From: Berberis thunbergii
Taxonomy: Eukaryota > Streptophyta > Magnoliopsida > Ranunculales > Berberidaceae
Length of the DNA: 64,000 nt
Direction of reading: 5' to 3'
Assembly: GCA_003290165.1 (NCBI GenBank)
Contig: QNQO01008323.1
Span: forward strand, 1 to 64,000
The notes beneath the pieces were generated by a model, which worked only from the letters and a program-made list of their open reading frames with translations, searched no databases and was not told the origin of the DNA. This document shows positions 10,503-22,452 of the stretch, piece after piece. The stretch's first letter is position 1; each line of letters opens with the position of its first letter. The translations under genes and the position numbers were made by a program.

Positions 10503-12253
10503 TGGCAGCTCCTCCAGCCGTCAAGGAGGCTTCGACTCTGGCTGGGGTTGGGGGCAATGTGGTGGAGGAGACAAAGCCTTCTTTTGCGCAAATACTAGGA
10601 AAGATACATGTGGAGACAATCAATGAGCCGCCTGTGGAAGGTACTAGGTTCCGTAAAGAAGGAGAACCAGCCATCGGTATCACTGGCCAAGGATGAGTTT
10701 AGAAGGGAATCCTTCACGGCGAAACATGTCATAGTGCTAAAGTTTTCAAGCTGCCGACCTACGTTGGAAGCTATTTGGGATTCGATCCATAGAACATGGG
10801 GAATTATGGGAGAATTTTCGATGGATCTACTTGACACGTTTTGGTGAGGCTACAATCAGAGTTGGAAGCAAATTTTTTTATTTATCAAGGGACTCATTCC
10901 TGATGCGAGGAGTTAGGTTCAAAGCTTTCTATTGGCATGACGGTTTCAGTTTGAAATCAGATCCAAAATCAGCTCCGTTGTGGGTGGAGTTGCCAAACCT
11001 ACAATTGCATCTTTTCCACGCCCCAATCTCCAAAGTAATAGGTAACTCCTTTGGAGACTTTTTACGCATGGACGATCATCCAAGATGTCTAATGCGCCCT
11101 AATGCTGCTAGGTTATGCATAGAGATGAGTTTGGCGGAAAGGTTTTCTTCAAGAGTTTGGATTGATAGGACGAGCAATAGGGGTTTCTAGCAGAAAATTG
11201 AATACTCGAGTTTCAAATATTAAGAACATTGTGCGATGATTGGTCATCAGGATGCTTTCTGCAGGAGACTTTTAGGTCAGAAATGAAAGGTCCCAGGGAT
11301 TCCATTGGAGAAGGAGAAAAAAATTGAAAGAAACAAAATGGAGTCAAAAATCAGAAAACAAATATATGTGCCAGCTGGGAAAAAGTCAAAGGAACTAAAA
11401 CAAATTCAACACCAAACGAAGGCATAGGTACGAGTGGGGGCAAAAGTAGTCAAGGGGTAAAGGTACAAGAAGGAGATGGAGGAAAGCAGTCTTTGGGTCC
11501 TTGAATATCATGAATAAGTTTGCGACATTAGTCGATGATCCTGCGGAGGAAGATGTGGATTCTGGATGCAAAGAAGAAAGCATAATTCAGCTGATCATCC
11601 AGCGTTGATGGGAATTATGAAAGGAATCGAAACATAGAGAAGGACAAAAAGGCCTTGTTGAGGTCAGATATACAGTTAGCGAAACCGAGAGAGCCATTTT
11701 GGCTCGCGAAAATTCTGCAAATAAGGCAAAGAAGAAAAACTCTGTTAGCTAGCACAATAGATCCAAACGACTCTGTTACAGCAAAAAAACAGAGTCTATT
11801 GACTTTGTTTCAGTCAAATTTTAGAGAAAGTGTCGAGGAGAAGGGGAACGTATCAGTTAGTAAATGTGAGGCAAATGATTCGGTTACAATCAGGAAATTA
11901 GAGAGTCAACAACTGTATTACATAAATTGGTAGCGGAGACATGGAATACTTACTTAGTACTTTTGTTTCTAGAGAGACTAAGTCAATGGAAGTTTAAAGC
12001 ATGAAGGACAGGAACACACAAGCAACAGCTGCACACTATGGCACATCGAATTCACATTCACAGCAACACCGTGACACAAGGAAAGTAGGCAACATGTTTG
12101 CTTTTCCCGCAAATGAATTGCCAATGACAGTAAGGGCAGATCTCTTAGTAATGCTGAATACAGCTGAAAGCAACAACAGTAAGAGGATAGGGGAAGGCCT
12201 ACGGTTTGATTCAAAAAAGGAAGAGAATGATCAGATAATCGGCAACGAGGTAG
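10503..12253 (+). pseudogene. LINE A ORF1 (DUF4283, RNA-binding Gag-like protein), 5' part
   Basis: The start ATG at 10503 gives MAAPPAVKEASTLAG. The DUF4283 domain of plant L1 ORF1 follows in pieces: FTAKHVIVLKFSSCRPTLEA, IHRTWGIMGEFSMDLLD, then in another frame IRVGSKFFYLSRDSFLMRGV, LWVELPNLQLHLFHAPISKV and LMRPNAARLCIEMSLAERF. These proteins coat LINE RNA. The tail (11190-12253) is polar and low in recognisable motifs. At least two frameshifts are present. The reading ends where CACTA A begins. Confidence 0.85.
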
Positions 12254-12289
12254 CACTACAACACAAATGGTTATAGATAGCCCATGATA

Positions 12290-12410
12290 ATAGCGTTTTT
12301 TTTTAAGAATGCTATGAAAGGTATTTTCGCTGGAGGCGCCAAAGTGATTTTGGTCAATTGATGAATGGGATTTTAAAAAACCGTTATGAAAGCCAGGGGC
12401 GCCAAAGTGC
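12290..12410 (+). repeat. Left subterminal repeats of CACTA A
   Basis: AATAGCGTTT..GAATGCTATGAAAGG and ACCGTTATGAAAGCC are each followed by GGCGCCAAAGTG, so the unit is present twice. The right end carries the same AGCG/CGCT motifs and TAGCGCCGGC. Subterminal repeats are where CACTA DNA-binding proteins attach. Confidence 0.7.
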
Positions 12411-12809
12411 CCGCTCTATCCAAACAAAAAAAAAAAGAGAAATAAAACAGAAGAGAGAAAGAAGGAAGGAACGAAGCAGAAGCTGTATCTCCCTCTCCCT
12501 CTCCGAATGCTCTCATCTCCCTCACCGTTCTGCTTTCCCTCTTCGATCGCTCTCCCTCTCCGATTATCACCCTGTGCTGTCAACGCCCAACCTGTTTCGT
12601 CGTGTTCTCCCTCTCCAACATGCTCTACTTCTCACCGTGATCTCCTTCTCCGTTTCAGGTCTCTCGTTCTCAACACACTTCTTCTCCGAGATCTGATCTT
12701 TTTTAGCTTCGTCAACTCCCGGAGCAACTTCAATTTCATTGAGAACAACATCGAATGTCACCGATTCGCGACTTCACAGATTTGATCTCTGTTTCATTAA
12801 AATAAGCAG
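12411..12809 (+). promoter_or_regulatory. Pyrimidine-rich leader, possible first exon of a chimeric transcript
   Basis: Purine-rich then CT-rich sequence (CTCTCCCTCTCC motifs) ends AAAATAAGCAG before GTGAGT at 12810, a good splice donor. It resembles a plant 5'UTR exon with intron. It may be captured with the first gene or be the element's own leader. Confidence 0.45.
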
Positions 12810-12969
12810 GTGAGTGTGCGCTTGTTTTTGTTCATTTTTGCAATTTTTTGCTTGAATCGGTTCACAATCTGACCTTTAGTAACTCTTGCTCAGTAGCTCA
12901 GGTATCTCGTTTACTGATTTTTTCATTGTAGATTAGCAATGGCAGTGATTAGCTAGGGTTTCAGGCGCT

Positions 12970-13071
12970 ATGAAGATGGAAGCCACCGCAAATCCATCTG
13001 TTTTGGCTGCTGTTAGTTCTCAATCTGTCCACCTGATCGCCTTGGAAGCTCAATTTAACGAGCTGTGCGAG
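12970..13071 (+). pseudogene. Captured first coding exon, source gene not recognised
   Basis: ATG at 12970 gives MKMEATANPSVLAAVSSQSV and then LIALEAQFNELCE before a GTTTCC donor at 13072. The 34 residues look like an N-terminal coding exon following the leader. I do not recognise the family. It may be the start of the gene whose next block is the ARF-GAP, or an independent fragment. Confidence 0.35.
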
Positions 13072-13551
13072 GTTTCCTCTGTATCTGTCTTTCCTTGTTT
13101 TCAAGTCATTTGTACTCATTTAAAAAAATGGATTTATTGTGGTATTTTTCACCGTTAGTATTATCTTCGATGCACTGCTTTGTTGTGCTCAAATCATGGA
13201 TCAGTTGGTCAAATGGTATGCAGTGAAAGCTGAAAATGAATGCCACTAATGGCTGCAGCTGAATGTACACATGGTTCTTAATATTTGTTTCATGATGCAT
13301 TTAGTGGTGTATCATGAATTTTGTTTTTGTGTGCTTTCCACATGCTAAGTTGTAGTTTTAGGCGCCACGATGAGCAACAGCTTTGTCTTGAATTCTGCTT
13401 GTGTACCTGCAACATGCTCTAAGTTGTAGTTTTAAGTGTCATTGTTTACAAGAGTCACAATCCTTTTAGATGTGATTGCATTGGATAGGGAAAATATTAT
13501 TAATCTAGGTCATACACTACTTAATTTTAATTCGCTGACTTTCTCTTTCAG

Positions 13552-14190
13552 AATCGATTCCCAGTCGCGAGTTCACATGTCGAGTAAAATCAGTGTCCAT
13601 GGCAAACTTTATTACATCAGAAGTTAGTGCACTTCAAGCTGGTGGAAATGAGGTATAGATGCATATTCTATCACTTATTTTCTGGTACCTTGCCTGCCAA
13701 TATACCCTCAGTGTCAGGTTTTGAAGTATGAACTCTGTGTTTCTTGTCTTACACAGCGTGCAAGGGAGATTTATTTTAAAGAATTCGATCCACAATGCCA
13801 TTCTATTCTTGATAGCAGGTTATTTCATGGCCCTTATTATCTAGTATTGATTCTTAGTGATTGGGTTCTTTCTGATCAAATGTTCACTCACAGTAATGTT
13901 GTGAGACTCTGGGACTTCATTAAAAATGTCTACGTGGATAGAAGATACACTAGTGAGAGGCCTATTGACAAGCCTCCAAGGATAAGGATGGTATATCTCA
14001 CCCTTCCCTTTTCTGCTGTAATTTTTCCTGATGGTCATTGTTTGAAATTAATGGAGTTACTTGTTTGTGATGTACAGACCGACAAAGAGGATACTTATGA
14101 AAGCAGAAAAATTGATCCATATTGTGGTGGTTCTAGGAGCCCACCTTTTGAAAATCAGTGCTACAATGAAAGGCCTGGCATTGGTGAACT
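13552..14190 (+). pseudogene. Captured exons of an ARF-GAP protein (AGD14-like)
   Basis: Four exons with AG/GT borders: 13552-13652, 13757-13818, 13894-13990 and 14078-about 14190. They read EFTCRVKSVSMANFITSEVS, ALQAGGNE, RAREIYFKEFDP, NVVRLWDFIKNVYVDRRYT, KPPRIRM, then DKEDTYESRKIDPYCGGSRS. The first matches the end of the ARF-GAP zinc finger (REFTHRVKSVSMA) and the rest the linker of plant AGD14/ZIGA4-type proteins, which stimulate GTP hydrolysis by ARF GTPases in vesicle traffic. The upstream zinc-binding Cys residues and the C-terminal half are missing. Introns are kept, so capture was from DNA, not mRNA. Changes such as Q to C suggest relaxed selection. Confidence 0.85.
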
Positions 14191-14557
14191 CAACGTCACT
14201 TGGGCATCTCCCTAGTAGCGGTTTGGACGAGATTGGTGGGTAGGGATGTGTCCCTTCGGTTGATCAGTTGGCACTTCCTCAAGAAAAGGCAAGTACTTGC
14301 AGATGCATATTCTAGACTGCCCTTTCATGAAAAGATTGACTACGATCGTGTTTTCGACTGCCCTATCTCTCTATGATTGCATGTATATTTCAATGCCTTG
14401 AAAGCAAGAAAGATAACATCATCAAAGCATAATATCTTTCTGCAATGATAGCTGATTCAAAAAGGCTTTTTAAGATGCTATTTTACTTCTAATCTTAGAC
14501 TAAAACCAATGTCTTAAGCTAAATGAAAAGAATTAGTTTAGTTTCTCTTTGCAGAAA
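14191..14557. other. Spacer between captured fragments
   Basis: No recognised coding sequence. It ends in a splice acceptor (CTCTTTGCAG) before the UNC93-like fragment. Confidence 0.4.
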
Positions 14558-16243
14558 ATTGGAAGCCATGGATGATGATCAAGTGCCTCTGGTTCGCGAG
14601 GATTCGCCAGTAGAAGTTCCTAAGAATCACAGTAGAGATATTCACATTTTGAGTTGCACGTTTTTGTTGGTCTTTCTTGCTTATGGAGCTGCTCAGAATC
14701 TTCAGAGTACAGTGAATGTGAATTGGGTGTTTTTTGTGTAATTTGAATTGGGTGTTTTTTGTTTCTTTAATTTTAGTTGGAATGTGAATTGGGTGTTTTT
14801 TGGGTAATTTGAAAGTTTTGAACTTGGATTGAATTTTTTGTTTGCAGGAGGGAAATCTAGATACGACATCGCTGGGGATATTGTATGTTTCATTTACAGT
14901 GTTCTCTTTGGTGGCGTCGTCCGTGGTTCGGTGGCTAGGATCAAAGAATGCTTTGATACTTGGTACTAGTGGGTATTGGTTGTTCATAGCTGCTAATTTG
15001 GTACCTTCATGGTAATGCTTGTGCACTATTTTTATTTTTTATTTTGTGTTGAATTTGAATGACTTATTTTTGGCATTTAGAAGAGCTTAAACTATAATAT
15101 GAATGAAAGGCATATGAATTTAGAGTAGACATCTGGAAATCTTAACCTTAAATGGTGATTATAGAAAGTTGGCAAAAGACAATTCACTTAGTATGAGTGA
15201 GTTTTATTCAATTTGAAGAAGCTACTAAGACTTGTGTTTTATGTAAGGCACTCAATTGATAGGAGCTTATGTTTAATCTTTCCCAATGGGACCTTAGCGT
15301 TTCTCGTGTGTTGCCATCTATTGCTAGAAATAATGTATTTTCCCTTGTGGCAGTTAAGTTTGTATTACTAGGGCCAGATTATCACACGAAGGATATTCAT
15401 AGACATAGATTTAATGGGCATTATGGTGACTATGACCATAGGTAAAAAGTTCGGGAGTCTCAATTGAAATGCGACCAATGATAACAAGAACAACAAAGAG
15501 CCTAGCTCTATAAACACGAGCTATCCATCTAATGTCTGAAGTTTATAGGCAACATGTTGCCAATCGGTCCTCCCAACGACCTTGTTAATGACATTTGAGA
15601 TCAAGCAGGCTTTCAGATTAATGTGATAAATGATTATTAAAGAGCCTGCTTAACACTTAGGATTGAGCATTATGTGTGCAATGCTAATAATATCCAAACT
15701 GAATGCTATTGAACTTTCATGCCTTAGTTTTGAAATTCCTGCTGATGTTCAATATTCTTGGACCTCACTGCAGGGAGGGACTACCAGTGGCACAACCTTA
15801 TTATTTGTGGTTTTCCTTGGAGCATGACTTTAGGTACCATTCTAGTGTGCTTCTTAAGTAAAAGGGATGGTAAAGAAGAAGAACAAGAAAAACCTTCTGG
15901 CAATTTCTATTCTTCTTTAGTGTATCTTTCAAAGTTGGTTATTGCTCCTTTGTTCGACAAACGGTTGCTGTTGATCATTCCTCTTATCATCTATTCAAGC
16001 TTGCAATAGGCATTTGTGTGGTAAACACCTCAAACAGTACTGCATGATTGATGTCATTCTTGATACTATCAATCACTTAGTCATTTCACCGTGATTTCCC
16101 CTTCTTTTTTCTTTTGTTCTTCTTAACTTAATGTTGCATCTGTCTACATCAGGGCTGAATTCACCAAGTATATTGTACAACCAGCACTTGGCGTATCAGG
16201 TGTCGGTGGTTCAATGGCAGTATATGGAGCTTTTGATGCATTG
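14558..16243 (+). pseudogene. Captured exons of an UNC93-like membrane protein
   Basis: UNC93-like proteins are multi-span membrane proteins of the major facilitator type. The ATG at 14568 gives MDDDQVPLVREDSP, then HILSCTFLLVFLAYGAAQNL (to 14717). Next are 14848-15011 (TTSLGILYVSFTVFSLVASS, GSKNALILGTSGYWLFIAAN), 15774-16020 (TLLFVVFLG, MTLGTILVCFLSKRDGKEEE, LLLIIPLIIYSSLQ) and 16153-16243 (AEFTKYIVQPALGVSGVGGS, MAVYGAFDAL). Splice borders are intact. The central exons between 15011 and 15774 are missing. A TAG at 16007-16009 replaces the second Gln of LQQAFVW. Intron 1 (14718-14847) contains three GAATTGGGTGTTTTTTG repeats. Confidence 0.9.
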
Positions 16244-16475
16244 GTAAGTATAGCAATAGAGAAGATATGTATTACTAAATTTACGTGCGGTCAGTTTATA
16301 TGAGTTGCCCATGAGACCTGGATAATGGCCTAATCTCTCTTTAGAAGTTCCTTTCTGTTTGGCTGTCAAGTTTCTCTCGGCATCACGAAGGATTCTTTTG
16401 GTATTTTGAGAATCTATTCTATGCATATCGTCTTTGGCTTATGTTTTTAGACCCCTTCTCATGTTGGTTTTGCAG

Positions 16476-17163
16476 TCAACTTGATATCAACCATTTCGAT
16501 GGGACAATTCCAGCTTCCTATGGCAACATGTCGCATCTGTTGAAACTGTAAGTTTCTTACGCAGTCAAGTCTTTATTCTGTCACCTGAAAAATATAAGAA
16601 GGCCTTTGTTATGTATGCATTAAGGCAGCTGGTAAACAATACATTTTTTAATAGTTTATATGGCATAAGCAGTACTATGGAGAATTGCTGTTATTTTTTT
16701 TTAGTTTATATGGCATAAACACTATGAAAAAGTGCCTTTTTTTTATATAGTAGGAGAAAGTGTTGTTACGTAATTGCTCATGTCTGCATTCCCATGTATT
16801 TATAAAAAAAATTAATAAGAAATACATAACTCATGAATGTTTTATGTTTAAATTGTCTAAATACTCCATCGAAAGCCATTATATATTGCTCCCTCTAATG
16901 GAGTACTTTAGTGATCATAGTTTCCTAGGGGTGCAAATATCTGGTTTTGCCTGTGTTTACAGCCTCTTATAATTTATAACTGATAATTATGTCTATTTAA
17001 ATTTTACAACCACTATGCCACTTGTAAGTGGTGCAAAATCTCGAATAGTGCATGTAGAATGTGGTTTTATTTCTGTCTTGTTTGGTTTTTACAGGAGTTT
17101 AAGGAACTGCAGCTTGCAAGGTCTAGTTCCTGACCTAAGCACAATACCAAAGCTTGGTTATTT
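16476..17163 (+). pseudogene. Captured LRR exons of a receptor-like kinase (LRR-VIII-1 type)
   Basis: Two LRR exons, 16476-16547 (exactly 72 bp, one repeat) and 17095-17163 (69 bp), both with AG/GT borders. They read NHFDGTIPASYGNMSHLLKL and [20 protein letters not shown], the pattern of plant LRR-VIII-1 receptor kinases. The source protein senses ligands at the plasma membrane. Only two repeats are present: no signal peptide, transmembrane segment or kinase. A rise in AT content and a long intron separate them. The exact subfamily member is uncertain. Confidence 0.8.
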
Positions 17164-17268
17164 GTAAGTTCACGAGTCTTGCTTGTTGGCCGCTAGTTGG
17201 CTTTCTTTCATATTGTTTCATTTTGTCTAAAAACTTTCCCTTTCCTAACAGTTTTCTTTTCCTTACAG

Positions 17269-17619
17269 GTTTCAGAAATTATAGCACGATTTGAACGCAA
17301 AGGCTTTAACAAGTTGGTGGTTCCTTCCAAGGGGTTTGCTGAGAAACATTACCATGATCTCAAGGAAAGGCCTTTATTTAATGGTCTCTGTGATTTCCTT
17401 CGTTCTGGCCCTGTGCTTGCCATGGTGAGGAAAATGAAGGGCTTTACCTTTTTTTTTTTAGTTTCTACCCCGTTTGTGAGTCTTTAAACAAGTTTTTATT
17501 TTTTAGGTCTGGGAAGGTGAAGGAGTGATAAAATATGGTCGCAAACTTATTGGAGCTACTGACCCACAGAAATGAGAGCCAGGAACAATCAGGGGTGACC
17601 TCGCTGTTGTTGTAGGAAG
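17269..17619 (+). pseudogene. Captured exons of nucleoside diphosphate kinase
   Basis: NDP kinase moves phosphate from ATP to other NDPs through a phospho-His. Exon 17269-17424 reads [20 protein letters not shown], then [20 protein letters not shown] and SGPVLAMV. Exon 17507-17619 reads WEGEGVIKYGRKLIGATDPQ, then a TGA stop where Ser is expected, then EPGTIRGDLAVVVGR. The wording fits the organellar NDPK3 type. The exon with the catalytic His (NIIHGSD) is absent, and a few residues are missing after KGFN. Splice borders are good. The fragment cannot code for an active enzyme. Confidence 0.92.
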
Positions 17620-18472
17620 GTATTATCACTGTTCTTAACATGTTTCACATGGTTCTTGTTAGAATAGCATTCGTATTTTTCTGTTTCTATAGAACCATAC
17701 TGCCTATTCTTTTGAATAATGCCTCGTCTCTTATGAAGAACAAGGATTTTAGTAATGAAATGTGGTAACCTGGGTGAATCTAGGGAGAATACCATTGTTT
17801 TTAGGCTATGTTACTTTCTATTCGATAAAATAGATGAATTTTAACAATTGTTATTCATCATAGTAATGAAATTTAGAAGAGATGAAAGAACTTGATCCAT
17901 TGGCCACATTGGTATCACCTCTTTCTTCACTTGAAGTTTTCTTTGTGTTTATCATGTCTCCTTCTTCTTTTGAGGAAGAGTACATAGTGTGATGTACACA
18001 TTTTATGTATTACGTATATTATGCCTGGCTCCCTGTATGCCGTTTGCAGAGTCCATCTTGGATATTTCAGGAGATTTAAGGGAAATTTTGTATTTTGGAA
18101 CAGGTGTGTTGTTTTCTCCCCACTAGTTAATACTATTATTTAGGACTTCTTTGTGCGTGTGCCTGTGTGGTGATCAGATTTGTCTATGATAGAGCTAGTA
18201 TATATGATTTGACTCATAGATAGTGTGAGGATAATTAATTGACATGTTCATAGATCTAGAACCCCACATTTCAAAGGACCACAATATGTGGAACAATATT
18301 GGTTGATATGTTTGTCATTGTTGTTATACACTTGTATATCTCCTATATATGTTGAACAATATGTGCTTTCTCTGTTTTTCAGTATATGGTAACATTTGCT
18401 TATATATTGTCCATAGTTCTGCCATTCTAATCTAGTTTTATTTTTTTTCTTCTGTTCTTTGAGTGGTGACAG

Positions 18473-19461
18473 ACATACGTAATAAGCAAGATGAAAAAAA
18501 TTATCCAAGGAAGGCTTGCAGCGTACAGACAAGCGAATTGGCCTGATGAATGAAATCCTGGATGCTATGGACACAGTGAAAGTATGCTCAGCTTCAATCT
18601 GGGACTGATGTCAGTTAGTCTTCTTACAAATTTATATAGCTCAACATGATTTACATTTTATTTTGGAATGTTCAGATGTTATGCATGGGAACAAAGCTTT
18701 CAGTCTAAAGTTCAGAACGTTCAAAACGATGAGCTCTCCTGGTTTCGCAAAGCGCAGCTGCTTGGGGCGGTATGTTTTTGAATGCACTGTTCATTCTTTC
18801 TATGGACCGTTTCACTTTGTGGATTTTGAGTGTTCTAACCAGGATAATGGATTTGAGAGGCACTTCTACATAGTAAACCAATGCTACATGGCTAACATCC
18901 CTTGGTCACTAGTATATTCTTATCTAGTAGTAGTAGTACCACTTCCTCATCCACCATTGTTTCACACTGCTTCCACATCCTTGAGTAATTGATCCAAAGT
19001 ATCTTGGGCCTTGACTTCCACATATTCATTAAGTTTTTTTTCTTACATCTTCTTTTGTTTACTTCACACGTAAACAACCTTGGTTTTCATGTGATAATAG
19101 TCATACACTTCCTACAGTGCGTGTCACTAGTCATAACAAAAATGAGAATTGATTTAATTAGATGGCCAAGGAAAGAGGGAAAAGTTGATTTATACATCAT
19201 GAATATGAAATTGGAATTATAACATAAAGTCTTGAAGCTTGAGTTGTATCATGTGTTTCTTGTGTATTTACTCCTAACATGTTTTTGTTCGCAGTCCAAT
19301 AGTTTCATCTTAAATAGCATCCCGATCCTGGTTACGGTGGTTTCCTTTGGGATGTATACTCTGCTTGGCGGTGACTTGACACCTGCAAGAGCATTACATC
19401 GCTTTCTCTGTTTGCTGTGTTGAGGTGCCCCTTGTTTATGCTTCCCAATCTGATAACTCAG
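18473..19461 (+). pseudogene. Captured exons of an ABCC (MRP-type) transporter
   Basis: Three exons cover the end of the first membrane domain of a vacuolar ABCC transporter (AtABCC1/2 type, exporter of glutathione conjugates). 18473-18581 reads, after a frameshift, KEGLQRTDKRIGLMNEILDA and MDTVK. 18676-18769 reads [20 protein letters not shown] and [11 protein letters not shown]. 19295-19461 reads [20 protein letters not shown] and [13 protein letters not shown]. The first exon has one extra A in a run of seven. The second begins one base early. The third has lost one T after PARA, before the frame reading [19 protein letters not shown]. No nucleotide-binding domain is present. The spacer 17620-18472 has one exon-like block (18058-18102) that I could not identify. 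Confidence 0.92.
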
Positions 19462-19636
19462 GTGCCATCTTGCTTCCATATTCTTTTTGTTGTCTTGAAT
19501 ACTATTGAGATAGTTAAGTTTCAGTAGTTTTCTTTATTGTGGTTAGTGACTCATTCATTTGCGTGTCGTCTGTATGCCCTAGTGTGTTTTTATGGAAGTG
19601 AAGTGAACATTAAAGTCAATATATGTATTTATGCAG

Positions 19637-21187
19637 GTGATTTAATAATAATGCATTGAATTCAGAGTTATACGCAGTAATTACCGCTGCCCATCAATGA
19701 CTTGGACTCCTGGCTGAAGACACCCTCAATGTATGTATTTGACTGCTCCGCTGCTGGGATGATTGTTAATGCCTTTATAGAGGTTCACAGTAATTTCTTG
19801 AGCTGTTTGATAGTTTTATGTAGTTTTTGAGCAAAATGTTCTGCTGGAATTATGTGCACCTTCTTTCTCCATGCTTCCTCTTTTAATATTAATTTTTATC
19901 TTTGATTAGTGCTTAGATTGGAACTCTCCCAGCTCATCTGGATCATCCTTGAAAGATTGCATTTTACTTGCTGCCTGTGAAGTGCATGAAAATCTTCCAC
20001 AGAGTGACGAGTTTCCTGCAGATGTGTTTACATCTTGTTTCACTACACCAATCAAGATGGCGTTGAGATGGTAATTCCTATTTCTTGTCTGCACTTCATG
20101 TTTGTTGTATCATTAAGAAGCTTATGGAAGTCTTTACGCAGTTTGGCAAAATCCAAAGCTCCGGTTCAGTTAGGATTGACAATCATATTATTTTTGTCTT
20201 TTGCTAAATTGCGTAAAGGATAATACATCCCTGTTCATGTTCTTGTTGCATTGTCATTTTGGTTCTATTCTTTGAACAGTTTGGTTTAAAGTATGTTGGT
20301 AGGATTGATTTGCTTTACTGTCAGAAAGGAATCTTATTTTTGTGTGTTATAATATCTGCCTTCTGTCTTGGCTTTTTCATGTAAAACAGGCAATTTTCTT
20401 GTTTAATTTCTTTATTTCACCGTGTCTTCTAGGTTTTGCTCACGCTCATTACTTAAGGATACGCTTGATCATTTTCTAATTAACAAAATTCCTGGACGCC
20501 AAAATGATCGAAAAACTCTTCTGGGTGAGCTGAATTGGATTTTCACGGCAGTGACTGACACAATTGCTTGGAATGTCCTCCCACACGGTAATCAACTATT
20601 AATTAGTTTTGCTTGCCAGTGAAGTTATCTACAAGCTGTTATTATTTTTAGTTTGCATGTTCTGATAACCAGCATGAAACCTTGTTCGATGTAGATCTTT
20701 TTCAAAGGCTGTTCAGGCAAGATCTTCTTGTTGCCAGTCTGTTCTGGAATTTTTTGCTTGCCGAGCAAATTGTTCTCCCATCTCATATCCTATGTTGCCT
20801 TCAACTCATCAGCATCATATGTGGTAGCTATCTTGTATATACATGGTATCACATTTTTTATTGGTTTTTTTTCTCATTGCTTTATCGATTTCGTGACTAT
20901 GTTTTCATAGGGATGCGTGGGACATGGCTGCTGAAATCTGTCTCACTCAGCTTCCCTCATTGGTTGAGGAGTCTAATTCAGAATTTAAGGTGTTTTTCAC
21001 ATTAACACTTTTTTCCCCAGGAAGTTCTGTACTGGTGTTCTACTGGCATCTTTTGTATTTGACTTATTTGCTTTGTGTTTCAGTCCAGCCCATTTTTCAC
21101 GGAACAGCTGACAGCTTTTGAGGTTTGGCTTGACCATGGATCTGAAAATAAAAACCACCAGAGCAGCTGCCTATTGTTCTTCATCAG
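19637..21187 (+). pseudogene. RAPTOR: Captured exons of RAPTOR, the TOR-complex regulator
   Basis: RAPTOR presents substrates to the TOR kinase. Six exon blocks are visible. About 19637-19784: [31 protein letters not shown]. 19910-20070: [40 protein letters not shown]. 20433-20587: [40 protein letters not shown]. 20695-20823: [20 protein letters not shown] and, after a small deletion, [18 protein letters not shown]. 20911-20989: DAWDMAAEICLTQLP. 21084-21187: [20 protein letters not shown]. Most borders are consensus. This is part of the N-terminal RNC (caspase-like) domain. Frameshifts and a TAG near 19680 make it non-functional. The HEAT and WD40 regions are absent. Confidence 0.93.
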
Positions 21188-21442
21188 GTGAGAACTTGTT
21201 TCCTTCCTTATCTTTACCATTGTTAATTGTCAAGACTGTCGATCAGTCTCTGATCCATGATTATCTTCCAAGGAGGCTACACAGAAGACTGAGTTTGATG
21301 AAGAATTCAGTTGATATAAGCAATGTTGTGTATGGGTGAAGTGTCAAAATTTGCAAAAAGCTTGTCGTGATTGAAATGTCATTGGGTGAAATACTTGGCT
21401 TAGTGACTCGGATTATATAACTATTATGCATTTGCTCAGCAG

Positions 21443-22204
21443 CTTGTTGCAATGGGTTTCTCTTCAGAAAGAGCTATGATGGATCTTATATTGAATGAAG
21501 GTAGAATCGAGGAATCAGTGGCTTGGCTCTTTGAGGGCGGTGAAGAATCAGCTCAGCAGAAGGATTGCAACCTTGATAGTGGAAGTAACTTGAAAATTGA
21601 TATAACTGAGGAGTTTGCTTGTATTGCAGAAATGGAGACCAAATACAACAAAGAATGGGATGAAAGGGATTTCAACTACACAAAGCCAACACCTGCAATT
21701 GTCGCGTCTCCTGATTCTGCAATTCGAAATATACCAACATTAAGGAGAGTTCCACCAAAGTCTGAGTGGGTAAGGCCACAGGTGCCTGCACCAGTGGAGA
21801 AGAGGTGGCCAAATGGTGGATCAAGTCCTTCAGTTTCTTATTCTTTAGCATCTCCTTTGCAGTCTGCACCTCCCCAAGCTCGTTATGTTGTTGTTGGAAG
21901 TGAAGTTAAAAACCTCCAAACTGGTACTTTGCGGGAACCAGTTATTATGATGCAGTGTTCTAAATCAATCAATGCAAAGCAGAATCCTCCAGTCACAAGT
22001 GTCAGTGCTTCTCCTCCTGGAACTGCTGGATGGTACCCAAACAGTGTTACAACCCCTGAAATAATGAAGTCAAATGGAGGTCTACATCATGTTCCAAGCA
22101 CAACGGGCCTTAATCCAAACAATTTGAGCTCGCAGCAGTTTTACCACCCACCACAGTATCAGCCATTCATGTCAAACCAACAGGATACAACTGCAGGTGG
22201 CTAG
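21443..22204 (+). pseudogene. Captured 3' end of a plant UBA-domain protein gene
   Basis: The exon starts after CTCAGCAG at 21442 and reads LVAMGFSSERAMMDLILNEG and ESVAWLFEGGEE, a UBA fold with the MGF loop that binds ubiquitin. A long disordered Pro/Ser-rich tail follows to a TAG at 22202. The usual second UBA-like stretch after AEMETKY appears deleted in frame. The open frame of 250 codons from the internal ATG at 21452 is the longest captured frame here. It keeps its own 3' end, with AATAAA near 22453. It could be the last exon of a chimeric transcript. The precise protein name is not certain. Confidence 0.7.
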
Positions 22205-22452
22205 GGAGAAGATGCAATTGATGGGAGAAGTCCTGACTGAGTACCTGAAAACTGAGTGTTTAATTTGCTGCATGGTCATCCACTGAACCAGACTTAAGCC
22301 TGGGAATAGTGGGCTTTGAACATCCTTCAGGAAGTGAGAATGCTAGCACTCTTAGTAGTTAGTTACTCCCCTTCCTGTTTTCGAGAGTTATTGTGCACCA
22401 TGAATGGTTTTGTATTGGTACTTTTTCGAGCTATTATTAAAATTTGTTGTCA

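Noticed and set aside
14538..15026. 162-codon minus-strand ORF
   Set aside because: It is antisense to the UNC93-like exons and their repeat-rich intron, and matches no known protein.
16476..22204. Several adjacent functional host genes
   Set aside because: Each is only a few exons, with missing catalytic parts, internal stops and frameshifts, and the run is bounded by CACTA ends inside a LINE.
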